Below, one piece after another: positions 1 to 9,141 of a stretch of DNA of 64,000 nucleotides. Numbering within the stretch: the stretch's first letter is position 1; every line of letters starts with the position of its first letter. Both the position numbers and the translations under genes were made by a program. The notes below the pieces were generated by a model. The model had not been told where the DNA came from. It searched no databases and was given only the letters and a program-made list of their open reading frames with translations. Source of the stretch: Metabacillus litoralis (GTDB taxonomy: Bacteria; Bacillota; Bacilli; Bacillales; Bacillaceae); NCBI RefSeq assembly GCF_003667825.1, contig NZ_CP033043.1:2271001-2335000 (forward strand), written 5' to 3'.

Positions 1-420
1 GGCGTTTTCTTCCATCACACCCCTATTGTTACAAATCCACTTCATGCTGAAACACTTGATAAAAATGTTTTCTTAATCAAGGCGTTTGCCGGAATGGACG
101 GCAGTCTACTAAATGGGATAGAACAGTTACAACCTGATGGACTAGTGATAGAAGCTTTAGGACAAGGTAACGTGCCACCTATGATGGTGCCTGGAATCAA
201 GAACCTACTAAATAAAAAAATACCTATTGTTCTTGTATCTCGCTGCTTTAATGGCATTGCTCAGGATGTGTATGGATATGAAGGTGGAGGACGACAGTTA
301 AAAGAATTAGGTGTTATTTTTAGCAACGGACTAAATGGACAAAAAGCAAGAATCAAGCTAATGATTGCGCTAGAAACAACAAAAGATCAACAAGCTCTAG
401 AAACAATTTTTGCAACGTAA
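1..420 (+). CDS. L-asparaginase, C-terminal part (5' end outside window)
   Basis: The reading frame is open from base 1 to a stop at 418-420, so the gene begins before the window; about 139 residues are visible. They look like the C-terminal domain of the asparaginase/glutaminase family: a stretch giving DGLVIEALGQGNVP, where the family has a conserved G-x-GN/G loop, followed by an SRC-type strand and a final helical segment. The enzyme hydrolyses asparagine to aspartate and ammonia. The catalytic threonines lie in the missing N-terminal half, so activity and the type (cytosolic or secreted) cannot be judged. The gene converges on ypdA, with about 40 bases between the two stops. Confidence 0.75.
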   Translation, partial: GVFFHHTPIVTNPLHAETLDKNVFLIKAFAGMDGSLLNGIEQLQPDGLVIEALGQGNVPPMMVPGIKNLLNKKIPIVLVSRCFNGIAQDVYGYEGGGRQLKELGVIFSNGLNGQKARIKLMIALETTKDQQALETIFAT

Positions 421-459
421 ACACTACAGAAAAACAGGGAGCATTAATTTGTCTCCCTG

Positions 460-1425
460 TTATCTTTTATTGCGGAGTGCCTCACATATTAACTGACCGT
501 GAAATCGTCCATTCTCAATGAATATTTCGTTTGCATTATTTCCAGCTGCAATTACACCCGCAATAAAAATCCCTTCAATATTTGTCTCCATTGTATCTGG
601 GTTGTGAGTCGGTCGACCAGTTTCAGCATTGATTGTTACACCCATATTTCTAAGAAATTTGTGATCTGGATGATAGCCCGTCATAGCAAAAACAAAATCA
701 TTCTTTATCCGCTTCTCTTCATCACCCACAACATATTTAACGGATGTTTCCCCAATCTCAAGAACATGTGCTTGAAACTCCATTTTTATTATTTCATTTT
801 TTACAAGTGATTCAAATTCTGGCAAAATCCATGGTTTTACACTTTTAGAGTACTCAGCTCCCCTGTATAAAACAGTTACCCTTGCTCCTGCTTTAACTAA
901 TTCTAACGCGGCATCAACACTTGAGTTTTTACCACCAATAACGACGACATCTTTGTCAAAGTATGGATGTGCTTCCTTAAAATAGTGAAATACTTTGGGT
1001 AAATCTTCACCAGGTAAATTCATTAAATTTGGATGATCATAATATCCTGTTGCGATCACAACCTGTTTTGCTTCATACGTTTGTTTATTTGTCATAACTA
1101 TAAATTTTTGATTTTCTTTTTTTTCAATTTTTTCAACTTTTTCAAAAGCATTGATTCTTAGTTGTTTTCTTTTTACAACTTCACGATAATAAGCCAAAGC
1201 TTGGTTACGAACAGGCTTACGATTTTCAGTAATAAAAGGTATATTTCCAATTTCTAGTTTTTCACTTGAGCTGAAAAACGTTTGATGTGTGGGATAATGA
1301 TAGATTGCATTCACAATATTTCCTTTTTCAATAACAAGTGGTTTAGTACCAAGCTCTTCTAATTCAATGGCTGCAGATAATCCACAGGGACCTCCACCTA
1401 CAATAATTATTTCTTCCTTTATCAA
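460..1425 (-). CDS. ypdA: YpdA family bacillithiol disulfide reductase
   Basis: This flavoprotein of 321 residues reduces oxidised bacillithiol (BSSB) with NADPH, serving the bacillithiol redox buffer of Firmicutes. The N-terminus carries the FAD dinucleotide motif GGGPCGLSAA (about residues 9-18). A second nucleotide motif, GGKNSSVDAA (about 163-172), would bind NADPH, and an ATG-type motif typical of flavoproteins (IATGYYDHP) sits between them. There is no CxxC active site of the thioredoxin reductase kind, which fits YpdA. Length and position next to gudB match B. subtilis. It is probably transcribed separately from or after gudB, whose stop is 184 bases upstream on the same strand. Confidence 0.9.
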   Translation of the reverse strand: MIKEEIIIVGGGPCGLSAAIELEELGTKPLVIEKGNIVNAIYHYPTHQTFFSSSEKLEIGNIPFITENRKPVRNQALAYYREVVKRKQLRINAFEKVEKIEKKENQKFIVMTNKQTYEAKQVVIATGYYDHPNLMNLPGEDLPKVFHYFKEAHPYFDKDVVVIGGKNSSVDAALELVKAGARVTVLYRGAEYSKSVKPWILPEFESLVKNEIIKMEFQAHVLEIGETSVKYVVGDEEKRIKNDFVFAMTGYHPDHKFLRNMGVTINAETGRPTHNPDTMETNIEGIFIAGVIAAGNNANEIFIENGRFHGQLICEALRNKR

Positions 1426-1609
1426 TGAATTTCTCTCCCAACTTTAAAGATTAATGTTTTTAAAAAAAAATCGATACCTTACCAAGAAAAATAAAAAAAG
1501 AGAATGACTAAGTCAGCCCTCCTACTCAGGTCAATCACTCTATTGTGAAGAGTAAAGAGTATGAGCGGCTAGACATAAAGTCACCCTCTTATATCATGTA
1601 AGATTTTTC

Positions 1610-2881
1610 TTAAATCCAGCCTCTAAACCTAGATGCTTCGGCCATCTTTCGTACACCAACCATATATGCTGCCAAACGCATGTCGACTCGTCTATTCTGA
1701 CTCGTCTCGTATATGTTATTAAATGACTTAACCATTACTTGTTCAAGCTTCTCTTCGACTTCTTCTTCTGTCCAGTAATAGCCCTGATTATTTTGGACCC
1801 ATTCAAAATAAGAAACCGTCACTCCACCAGCACTCGCCAAAACATCTGGTACTAGTAAAATACCTCGATCTGAAAGAATTTTTGTTGCTTCAAGTGTAGT
1901 TGGGCCATTCGCAGCTTCTACTACAATGCTAGCACGAATGTTCCCAGCATTTTCCTCAGTAATTTGATTTTCAATGGCAGCAGGTACAAGAATATCACAA
2001 TCTAATTCAAGTAGTTCTTTGTTTGAAATTGTATCATTAAATAATTTCGTAACAGTACCAAAACTATCACGACGATCAAGTAAATAATCAATGTCTAGAC
2101 CATTCGGATCGTGAAGACCACCATAAGCATCAGAAATACCTACAATTTTAGCTCCTGCATCATGCATAAATTTTGATAAGTAACTTCCAGCATTACCAAA
2201 TCCCTGTACAACAACTCGAGCGCCTTCTAGTTCAATTCCCTTTTTCTTAGCGGCTTCACGAATACATATAGTTACACCTTTTGCTGTAGCCGATTCACGT
2301 CCATGTGAACCACCTAATACCAAGGGCTTACCTGTAATAAAACCAGGATTATTAAATTCATCAATTCGGCTGTATTCATCCATCATCCATGCCATGATTT
2401 GTGAATTAGTAAATACATCAGGCGCTGGAATATCCTTTGTTGGTCCAACAATTTGACTTATTGCTCGGACATATCCTCGGCTTAGTCGCTCTAACTCTCT
2501 AAATGACATATCCCTAGGATCACAAACAATTCCGCCTTTTCCGCCACCATATGGAAGGTCAACTATTCCACATTTTAAACTCATCCAAATGGATAATGCC
2601 TTAACCTCTTTTTCGGTTACATTTGGATGGAAGCGAATACCTCCCTTTGTAGGGCCAACGGCATCGTTATGTTGAGCACGGTATCCAGTAAATATTTTAA
2701 CGGAACCATCATCCATTCGAACTGGAATTTTCACCGTCATTAATCTTATTGGTTCTTTTAATAATTCATATACTTCCTCTGGGTACCCAAGCTTATCAAG
2801 GGCATTATGTATCACCGTTTGTGTTGATTTCAACACGTCCAATTTATCATTTTGTGCATCGGTGTTTTTCTCGGCTACCAT
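1610..2881 (-). CDS. gudB: NAD-specific glutamate dehydrogenase (GudB/RocG)
   Basis: Glutamate dehydrogenase of 423 residues, converting glutamate to 2-oxoglutarate and ammonia in carbon/nitrogen balance. Visible are the substrate site GGxRFHP with K-rich loop GGGKGG, the catalytic block PAPD, and a nucleotide-binding glycine loop GFGNAG in the second domain. In laboratory B. subtilis 168 gudB is cryptic because of a 9-base duplication giving a repeated VKA near residue 95; here only a single EVKALSIWM is present, so the enzyme should be active. The ribosome site AGGAGG lies just upstream of the ATG. Synteny (next to ypdA and mecB) favours the GudB name over RocG. Confidence 0.93.
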   Translation of the reverse strand: MVAEKNTDAQNDKLDVLKSTQTVIHNALDKLGYPEEVYELLKEPIRLMTVKIPVRMDDGSVKIFTGYRAQHNDAVGPTKGGIRFHPNVTEKEVKALSIWMSLKCGIVDLPYGGGKGGIVCDPRDMSFRELERLSRGYVRAISQIVGPTKDIPAPDVFTNSQIMAWMMDEYSRIDEFNNPGFITGKPLVLGGSHGRESATAKGVTICIREAAKKKGIELEGARVVVQGFGNAGSYLSKFMHDAGAKIVGISDAYGGLHDPNGLDIDYLLDRRDSFGTVTKLFNDTISNKELLELDCDILVPAAIENQITEENAGNIRASIVVEAANGPTTLEATKILSDRGILLVPDVLASAGGVTVSYFEWVQNNQGYYWTEEEVEEKLEQVMVKSFNNIYETSQNRRVDMRLAAYMVGVRKMAEASRFRGWI

Positions 2882-2939
2882 TAAAGTTAACCTCCTAGAT
2901 CTAATCAGTAAATGAAAGAATGTCCACCTTTCATGACAT

Positions 2940-2967
2940 AGTATACACTCTCAAGCCGCTTATGCAA
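2940..2967 (-). promoter_or_regulatory. Candidate sigma-A promoter of gudB
   Basis: Read on the minus strand, TTGCAT and TATACT are separated by 16 bases, about 60 bases upstream of the gudB ATG. This is the best match to a housekeeping promoter in the 305-base gap between gudB and mecB. Nothing else clear is seen in that gap apart from a weak AT-rich dyad just after the mecB stop. Confidence 0.45.
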
Positions 2968-3187
2968 AGAAGAAAAAAGATATTCTTTATAAATTCACAA
3001 CAACTAATCTAACGTTATCTTTACTTGTCATTTTTAATTAATCCTAATTACATTAAAGACTTTCTTATCGTTTGTTATTTGAATTATTTCATACACCGAA
3101 TAAGAAAAAGAGGTGACTTTAGCTAACAGCCTTTACAATGACCGTTTGCATAAACTCACCAATATCTTCATAACTTATAATAAAAAG

Positions 3188-3790
3188 TTATCTTTCTCTA
3201 TTTTTTAACCAAAAGTGGTTGTAAATTTGCTCAACAGCATCATGTTGCATGATTGTTTTTCCATACTCCGTTAATCTATGGACCGTCAAAGTTGATGGAC
3301 TTCCATACTCTGCTAAGATGGCTACTAAATCATCAATGTTCATAGGCTGGTCGTCACTTAATAACAAGTAATATCTTTCTTGGAAATAAACGACCATTCC
3401 ATCCAAGATGTCTTGGTGATATAAATAATGTGATAACTGAATGATCGCTTCAAATGACTCAAACTCATAAATAACATCGAAGCTTTCATCCACCTTCACT
3501 TGCATCTCAATATAATCGTCTGAAAAGTCATCCTCTAAATCATCAGAATCATTGGAATTTGTAACGATAATAACCATCCCTTGAGCATGAAGTGAATACA
3601 CCTCAACAGCGATTGGTCCATGCGCCTCAAAGCCCAGCTCAACACTAGCTTCAGTCATCATATCTCTAAATAATTGATGGACTTTTAATGAGTCTTTCCA
3701 GAGATCTTCCTTAGTTAAACCTCTATCATGCAAGTCATCTGTAGTTAAAAAAATTTTAATTTTATCATAGTTTAGTCGCTCTAGCCGCAT
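3188..3790 (-). CDS. mecB: MecB/YpbH adaptor protein (MecA family)
   Basis: MecA-family adaptor of 200 residues that presents substrates to the ClpC ATPase; in B. subtilis the paralogue YpbH (MecB) affects competence and sporulation. The N-terminal domain begins MRLERLNYDKIKIFLT, the family signature. A very acidic linker (about residues 92-115, rich in D and E) separates it from the C-terminal ClpC-binding domain. I start at the ATG at 3790 and not at an in-frame codon 30 bases upstream, because AGGAGGGT lies six bases before this ATG and the family starts with MRLERL. It is flanked by gudB and the cobalamin-binding regulator. Confidence 0.88.
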   Translation of the reverse strand: MRLERLNYDKIKIFLTTDDLHDRGLTKEDLWKDSLKVHQLFRDMMTEASVELGFEAHGPIAVEVYSLHAQGMVIIVTNSNDSDDLEDDFSDDYIEMQVKVDESFDVIYEFESFEAIIQLSHYLYHQDILDGMVVYFQERYYLLLSDDQPMNIDDLVAILAEYGSPSTLTVHRLTEYGKTIMQHDAVEQIYNHFWLKNRER

Positions 3791-3907
3791 CCCATACCCT
3801 CCTGCCGTGAGACCGCTCAATATACAATCATTGTATGATTTACATACGAGATGGTTCTAATATTTTTTTACAGTTTACACTCTTCAGCAGATTTAGACAA
3901 GAAATAA

Positions 3908-4837
3908 CTATTGATTTTTCATACCTAATCTATCCCTTAGCCAAGATTCCCAGTGTTGTTTATCCTCCCCAAGTAAAAAGCTTGCATAAGGTTCAAGTAT
4001 TTGCGGAGTTACCTTTGAAAAAGCTTTTCCTCCTAGTCCAATTTGAAGGCTATCATATTTTAAAGAAAGCTCATCTACAAGTTCCAACGTTTTTTTTACA
4101 TTACTTACTAAAGTACAAGATAAAAACAAAAATTCCGGCTTAACTTCATTAAGAACAATATCAATATCTCCCTCAGCAATACTTGTTCCTAAATAAATAA
4201 CTTCGAAACCTTTTCTTCTTAAATATAATGTAAAAATTAATAGCCCTAATTCATGTGATTCTTCCGGTCCACATACCCCAATAACTTTAGGTAACAAACC
4301 ATCTACAGGTAATGTATGCAAAATCATCCCTATTCGCGAACGTAAAAAAGATGAAGCAAAGTGTTCATGTGCTGAAGTTATCTTTCCATTTTCCCATTTG
4401 TCCCCAATTTTAACTAACAAAGTACCTAATATCTCGATTACTACTTTGTCCACTGAATATAGGCTGAATGCCTTATTTAAAAGATCATGTGCTGTGCTTT
4501 CATCAAATTTTAAGAGAGCATAAAGTAATTCTTCCATTAAATCTTCTGAGTAATCAATCTGTTCTCCATCTGTTTTCAACTCAACTTGTTCGTTTATAGA
4601 TGCCTGGTTCGTTTCAAGTAAGTTAACCGCTTGACTGATCGTAAAGCCCTTATCCACTTTTGTAATAAGCCACTTTAAAATTTTTATATGCTCCTCTGTA
4701 TATAAACGGTGACCTGATTCATTCCTAATTGGTGCAATCATATTATATCTTCGTTCCCAGGCCCGTAATGTTCCAGCTTGAATTCCAAGCATTTTTGAAA
4801 CTGCCTTTATATTATATTTGCCTTCATGATTCGACAT
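3908..4837 (-). CDS. MerR-type regulator with cobalamin-binding domain (CarH/LitR-like)
   Basis: Regulator of 309 residues. Residues about 8-75 form a MerR-type winged helix (KAVSKMLGIQAGTLRAWERRY, GHRLY). Residues about 95-180 form the helical cap with W148-x9-E158-H159, the Wx9EH motif that covers the upper face of adenosylcobalamin in CarH. Residues about 184-305 form the Rossmann B12 domain with E193-S-H195 for the lower ligand and GLGG near 267-270. In Thermus CarH the residue after the Trp is a His that ligates cobalt in the light state; here it is E149. In this family AdoCbl-bound tetramers repress DNA until light breaks the Co-C bond. No carotenoid or photolyase gene lies nearby, so the target is unknown. 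A cobalamin adenosyltransferase is encoded at 15.0-15.6 kb. Confidence 0.85.
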   Translation of the reverse strand: MSNHEGKYNIKAVSKMLGIQAGTLRAWERRYNMIAPIRNESGHRLYTEEHIKILKWLITKVDKGFTISQAVNLLETNQASINEQVELKTDGEQIDYSEDLMEELLYALLKFDESTAHDLLNKAFSLYSVDKVVIEILGTLLVKIGDKWENGKITSAHEHFASSFLRSRIGMILHTLPVDGLLPKVIGVCGPEESHELGLLIFTLYLRRKGFEVIYLGTSIAEGDIDIVLNEVKPEFLFLSCTLVSNVKKTLELVDELSLKYDSLQIGLGGKAFSKVTPQILEPYASFLLGEDKQHWESWLRDRLGMKNQ

Positions 4838-4916
4838 GGTAAATCCCCCAATATGTACTTATATAGAAATTATATAAGATAGATCAACTTGTGTAAACTT
4901 TGTATAACAAATGAAT

Positions 4917-4944
4917 AAACCATGCTTAATATCAGCATGGTTTT
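4917..4944 (-). terminator. Hairpin downstream of the CarH-like gene and upstream of ypbG's neighbours
   Basis: AAACCATGC pairs with GCATGGTTT around a nine-base loop, with a short U stretch on the minus strand. It lies between the regulator start (4837) and the ypbG stop (5006), so it would end transcripts coming from ypbG before the regulator gene. Confidence 0.5.
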
Positions 4945-5005
4945 ATAAAGATGATTCGTATCCCATATTCTCTAAAAATTTGTGGATTATCACATCTGAA
5001 TCATT

Positions 5006-5788
5006 CTATTTCGACGTTAGTACAAGATAATGTGCCTCAGCGGGTGCTCCTAATCTTAAAGGTAAAGAAGTTGTGCCATATCCATTGCTCACTAATAGAA
5101 CAGCATTTTCAAGGTAATGCAGCTTTCCTTTTTCATATAAACCAAGACCCAAAAACCTTATTTGTCCACCATGAGTATGCCCACTTAAAATGATAGAAAT
5201 ACCATCTTTTGAATTAAGCTTTTTGTATATGTCAGGGTTGTGGCTTATTAGGATCTTGAATTCAGAGGATGACGTACGTTCTAAAGCATGATGTAGTTTG
5301 TCTCTTCTTTTACTAGTATCCTCTACTCCCACTAAAGCAATTTTCTCTTTATTTGCTGAAGTAAAAGATGTTGAAGAATTATTAAGGATTGTAATATTAT
5401 TTTTAATAAGCAGTGCTTCAAGTTCATTTTTCCCTACTTCATAATCATTATTGCCAAACACAAAAAAAGTAGGACCCAATTTCCTTAACAATTTAATATT
5501 TTCCTCAACTCTTGAAAACGGAACTCCTGACTCCGTTAAATCTCCACCTATAACGACAAGATCAACTTTTCCAGGTATTTTTTCCAATAAACGTGTTGAA
5601 ATTGTTCTTCTATGAATATCTGAAATAAAAAAAATTGAAAGTGATCCAGTACTTTTTGGAAAAGTGCTAAATTCTATATAATGTTTTGTTAAATGATTCT
5701 TTCTAGCTTCTATAAACATAAAAAGTAACAACACAAGTATTCCTAGGAATAAACTGACTACAATTATTAACAGTTCAATCACAATCAC
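5006..5788 (-). CDS. ypbG: YpbG family membrane-anchored metallophosphoesterase
   Basis: Calcineurin-like phosphoesterase of 260 residues. One N-terminal transmembrane helix (about residues 4-26) anchors it to the membrane. The two-metal catalytic motifs follow in order: SDIHR, GGDLTE, GNNDYE, SHNPD and GHTHGG. The family acts on phosphoesters but the substrate of YpbG is not known to me. It keeps the B. subtilis position between ypbH and ypbF, here with the cobalamin regulator interposed. A terminator-like hairpin follows its stop. Confidence 0.85.
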   Translation of the reverse strand: MIVIELLIIVVSLFLGILVLLLFMFIEARKNHLTKHYIEFSTFPKSTGSLSIFFISDIHRRTISTRLLEKIPGKVDLVVIGGDLTESGVPFSRVEENIKLLRKLGPTFFVFGNNDYEVGKNELEALLIKNNITILNNSSTSFTSANKEKIALVGVEDTSKRRDKLHHALERTSSSEFKILISHNPDIYKKLNSKDGISIILSGHTHGGQIRFLGLGLYEKGKLHYLENAVLLVSNGYGTTSLPLRLGAPAEAHYLVLTSK

Positions 5789-5831
5789 CTCTATATACGC
5801 TTAAAACACTAAAGAAACTCTTTCATTATAA

Positions 5832-5868
5832 CAAAAAACCCTTTCTTTCCAAAATAAGAAAGAAGGGG
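5832..5868 (-). terminator. Intrinsic terminator after ypbF
   Basis: CCCTTTCTTTC pairs with GAAAGAAGGGG (one wobble) and is followed on the minus strand by a run of six U. It sits immediately after the ypbF stop at 5873. Confidence 0.75.
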
Positions 5869-5872
5869 CCAT

Positions 5873-6340
5873 TTACTTGCTTTCATGAAACAAGTTTATG
5901 TCAAATTCAGATTTCATCATTTTAAAAACTTCATGTCTGTTTTGCCATTGAGTTGGCTGTGGCCAGAGTTCAGCACTTTTCCTTATAACTTCACATCTTA
6001 AATTTTGATATTCAGTTTCTGCTTTATCTTCCTTTTTCTTAAAATATTGTGCTGTTGCATAACCACCTACAATGAGTAAGACAAAAAAGATATTCATTTC
6101 ACCGTCAAATAATAAGTGAAAGAAAGCATCAGCCTGGCCTCCAGTTGGCTTAATAATAAACACATAAAGGTACGCTATAAAACCCATTAGCAAAATGAAA
6201 GTAACAAACTGCGCTCGAAAACACTTGAGTTTATACTTTTCAAATTTCCTTTTTTTCTCGACCAAATTGTCGAGCATTTGTTTTGTTGGTTCGTCAGTAT
6301 GATTCTTTAATTGCTGTATTTTTATTTCAATCGTGGTCAC
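5873..6340 (-). CDS. ypbF: YpbF family membrane protein
   Basis: Protein of 155 residues with two predicted transmembrane helices (about 42-65 and 83-102) and charged, probably helical, flanks. It matches the size and position of B. subtilis YpbF (DUF2663) between ypbG and ypbE. Function unknown. The start used is GTG (GTG-ACC-ACG) with GAGAGG a few bases upstream; no better start is in frame. A strong terminator follows the stop, so ypbF is the likely end of the ypbB-recQ-ypbDEF transcript. Confidence 0.75.
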   Translation of the reverse strand: MTTIEIKIQQLKNHTDEPTKQMLDNLVEKKRKFEKYKLKCFRAQFVTFILLMGFIAYLYVFIIKPTGGQADAFFHLLFDGEMNIFFVLLIVGGYATAQYFKKKEDKAETEYQNLRCEVIRKSAELWPQPTQWQNRHEVFKMMKSEFDINLFHESK

Positions 6341-6413
6341 GCCCTCTCATCCAACAATACATTTCGGTTAATATATTGTATGAGGTCGTCCACAACGTTA
6401 TGAAGCAAATATG

Positions 6414-7073
6414 CTACTTAATAGGGATTTTTAATACCTGTCCTTCATAAATTTCATTTCCCGTTATTCCATTATAGCTACGGATCGTTTCCATCCCAGC
6501 TTTACTGTTGTAATACTTAATAGCAATAGTAAAAAGGGTTTCTCCACCTGCTACCTTATGTGTTTTGATTTCCTTATACTCTTCTTGATCACTAGTTTCC
6601 TCGCTGTTCGTTTGTAAAGACTCCTCAGTTATCTGGTCGCCTTGCTCAACTTGCACTTCATTCCCACTGTTAGAAGTATTAGGTGACACCATTTCTTCAC
6701 TTTCTAGATCTGATGTATCTTGTTCATCTTCGATTGAATTACTACTAGTTACTTCTTCTGACTCACTAGTAGACTCCTGACCATTTGAAATAAATACAGT
6801 ATCTTCCCCAACAATTTGATCACCTTGAGTTTTTTGAGCATTCTTTCCATTAAAATATAGGTTCATAGATAAAATGAATATGGGAAGTAGAATAAAAAAC
6901 AAAGCTAAAAGTCTAATAACAGGATATTTCATTTTAACCTTAGCTTTTTTCGACTTCTGCCCTTTGTGAATTTCACTCCGGGGTGGATAATCTCCATGTT
7001 CCTGTTTATATTCATCAATCATTTTCGTACGTAAGCCCTCTGCTTGATCTGATTGTCCTTTTTGGTGGTTCAT
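6414..7073 (-). CDS. ypbE: YpbE: membrane-anchored LysM protein
   Basis: Protein of 219 residues: a basic cytoplasmic N-terminus (1-49), one transmembrane helix (about 50-70), a long low-complexity Ser/Glu/Thr-rich extracellular linker (about 80-165) and a C-terminal LysM domain (about 171-219, HKVAGGETLFTIAIKYY...GQVLKIPIK). LysM binds N-acetylglucosamine-containing peptidoglycan, so the protein should bridge membrane and wall. Its ATG overlaps the ypbD stop by four bases (ATGA), indicating translational coupling. Function beyond wall binding is unknown. Confidence 0.82.
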   Translation of the reverse strand: MNHQKGQSDQAEGLRTKMIDEYKQEHGDYPPRSEIHKGQKSKKAKVKMKYPVIRLLALFFILLPIFILSMNLYFNGKNAQKTQGDQIVGEDTVFISNGQESTSESEEVTSSNSIEDEQDTSDLESEEMVSPNTSNSGNEVQVEQGDQITEESLQTNSEETSDQEEYKEIKTHKVAGGETLFTIAIKYYNSKAGMETIRSYNGITGNEIYEGQVLKIPIK

Positions 7074-7663
7074 TTATTCTTTCCCCCTCTTACATATTGC
7101 CATCTAATTTGAATGGCAAAGACTAGATCAATTAAGTAATGAGCCAATATGGTTGTAAAAAGGTTTGCTGTTAGTTCATAAACATACCCTAATAAAATAC
7201 TTATAGAAATCACCATTAAAAATAATAGCCATTTAGAAAGATATCGAAAATGTAGGATTGCAAAAATAATACTAGCCACCCATAGACCAAAATGTGTTTG
7301 AATAACCCCTCTAAATAATATTTCTTCTGACACCGCAATAACTGCAGTAAGAAAAAAGATATGTGGGATAGATCGCTTTTCAAAAATCTTCTCATTAATG
7401 CCACCATCATCAACAAGATCTTGTGGTGCCAACTTAAATATACTAAAATCCACAATAATCACCAATAAAGCTGTTCCGACCCCATATAAAATAAAATCAA
7501 AGTCTCTAAAATGAAATAGCCCAAGAAATTCTTGTATATGATCAAAGAGAAAAAAACCAAAAATAATGGACACACAAATAAGAAGAAATTGTGTAAAATA
7601 TAAATTTTGTACGATTTGCTTATCTGTTAATTGATTAATTAATTCATTTTGTTTCTTAAACAA
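7070..7663 (-). CDS. ypbD: YpbD: CPBP-family intramembrane glutamic protease
   Basis: Membrane protein of 197 residues with about five or six hydrophobic helices. The CPBP (CAAX protease and bacteriocin-processing, Abi) signature is present: EEILFRGV (EExxxR, about residue 113) and a later F-x-x-x-H (FAILHF) and N/H motif (LAHYLIDL). Members cleave membrane peptides or confer self-protection from bacteriocins; the substrate of YpbD is unknown. It is packed between recQ (three bases) and ypbE (four-base overlap). Confidence 0.82.
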   Translation of the reverse strand: MFKKQNELINQLTDKQIVQNLYFTQFLLICVSIIFGFFLFDHIQEFLGLFHFRDFDFILYGVGTALLVIIVDFSIFKLAPQDLVDDGGINEKIFEKRSIPHIFFLTAVIAVSEEILFRGVIQTHFGLWVASIIFAILHFRYLSKWLLFLMVISISILLGYVYELTANLFTTILAHYLIDLVFAIQIRWQYVRGGKNK

Positions 7664-7666
7664 ATT

Positions 7667-9136
7667 TTATTCACTCACCTTGCAAAAGATCAGTCTTAAT
7701 TCTTCTTGCCAGCTTCTATCTTTCTCCTTTATTTCTGGTCTAGCTTCTGGAATATATAATTCATAATCTATTCCACACACATCACAGCAGTTTTTTTGCT
7801 TATTATCATATGCTTCATTGAAATAGGAGAGTAATTTTTTTCTTCTACATGTTTCGCCTGCTAGCCATTTGGACATATCTGTTAGTTTTTCATGCTTTAG
7901 AGCTACCCTTTTTTCTATTTCGTGCCAGATTGTAGCTGTTAAGTTTTCCGGTGAAACATTATGTGCTCGATGTTTATAAAAAGCATTCTCAACATAACGC
8001 CATTGAGTTTCAGTTAACCCAAAAAGCTGCTGTATTTGTTCTAAAGTTACTTTTTCATGTTGGAACATATAATAAATTGTTTGGTTTAAAGCATCATAAT
8101 TAGGGAATTCTGACTCAACGAGCGATTTCGGTATTTCATAGTCTGCATCTGTTACTAATGTAATGGCAACACTTTCCTTACCATCCCGGCCTGCCCTACC
8201 TATTTCCTGCATATAAGATTCTAATTGTGATGGAAAATGAAAATGAAGGACAAATCTAATATTCTGTTTATTAATCCCCATACCGAACGCATTCGTACAG
8301 CATACAATCTGCAGTTGATCATATAGAAACTGCTGTTGAATTAGAATTCTCTGTTCTTGTTCCATTCCACCATGATAATAGGCAACATCCGTTAACCCTG
8401 AATCAATTAGTAGTTGTGCTACCCTTTCTGTCCATAATCTACTAGAGCAATAAATAATTCCCGGGCCCTTTAAAGTGCTGACCAATTGATGTACTCGATC
8501 AATTTTTTCTTCTAATGAATAACATCTTTCCACTGATATTCCAATGTTTGGTCGATTTATCGAAAAAATAAATTTTTTGAAATTCGCATCAAATCGAAGA
8601 ATATGATGGATATCTTCTAGGACCTCTTTTGTCGCAGTAGCCGTTAATGCTAAACAAGGAGGATTTAAAAGTGCTTCTTTTATTTCACCGAGCTTAGAAT
8701 AATCTGGTCTAAAGTCATGTCCCCATTGAGAAATACAATGAGCTTCATCAACAACAAATAGAGATATTCCAGCATTTTTTAAGGCATTCAATACATAATC
8801 ATATTGAAGAATCTCTGGAGAAACATAGATATAGCGATACTTTCCTAATTCTTGTAGAATTTGTCTTCTTCTTAGAAGGGAAATTGTACTATTAAGGGCA
8901 ACAACTCTTTTCTCCCCTCTTTTCTTAATTTGTTCCACCTGGTCTTCCATTAAAGAAAGTAGTGGAGAGACAATCAATATCGGCCCTTTTAAGAAATAAC
9001 CTGGAAGTTGATAACACAACGACTTCCCGCCACCCGTCGGGAGCATAGCGACAACATCATTTTCTTTAAGAACTGCTTCAATAATTTCTCGCTGACCTTC
9101 ACGAAAGTGTTGTAATTGAAAGTGGGACTGTAACAC
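7667..9136 (-). CDS. recQ: RecQ-type ATP-dependent DNA helicase (YpbC)
   Basis: Superfamily 2 DNA helicase of at least 489 residues. Motif I PTGGGKS, motif II DEAH, motif III TATAT and motif [12 protein letters not shown] are all intact, followed by a zinc-binding Cys cluster near the C-terminus (CRRKK...CCDVC). There is no HRDC domain, so it is the short RecQ (RecS) form. The only canonical start is GTG at 9136, but no ribosome site lies near it. A strong GGGAGGGG sits six bases before an in-frame ATC at 9154-9152, and the six extra residues would restore a KL-x-Q pattern I recall from B. subtilis RecQ, so translation may begin at AUC. The gene overlaps the end of ypbB. Confidence 0.93.
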   Translation of the reverse strand: MLQSHFQLQHFREGQREIIEAVLKENDVVAMLPTGGGKSLCYQLPGYFLKGPILIVSPLLSLMEDQVEQIKKRGEKRVVALNSTISLLRRRQILQELGKYRYIYVSPEILQYDYVLNALKNAGISLFVVDEAHCISQWGHDFRPDYSKLGEIKEALLNPPCLALTATATKEVLEDIHHILRFDANFKKFIFSINRPNIGISVERCYSLEEKIDRVHQLVSTLKGPGIIYCSSRLWTERVAQLLIDSGLTDVAYYHGGMEQEQRILIQQQFLYDQLQIVCCTNAFGMGINKQNIRFVLHFHFPSQLESYMQEIGRAGRDGKESVAITLVTDADYEIPKSLVESEFPNYDALNQTIYYMFQHEKVTLEQIQQLFGLTETQWRYVENAFYKHRAHNVSPENLTATIWHEIEKRVALKHEKLTDMSKWLAGETCRRKKLLSYFNEAYDNKQKNCCDVCGIDYELYIPEARPEIKEKDRSWQEELRLIFCKVSE

Positions 9137-9141
9137 TTGTT

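Noticed and set aside
1426..1609. Terminator between gudB and ypdA
   Set aside because: A U run is present on the minus strand but the preceding stem has several mismatches; not reliable enough to list.
1610..2881. Cryptic gudB with the 9-base duplication of laboratory B. subtilis
   Set aside because: Only one copy of the VKA codons is present, so the gene reads as active.
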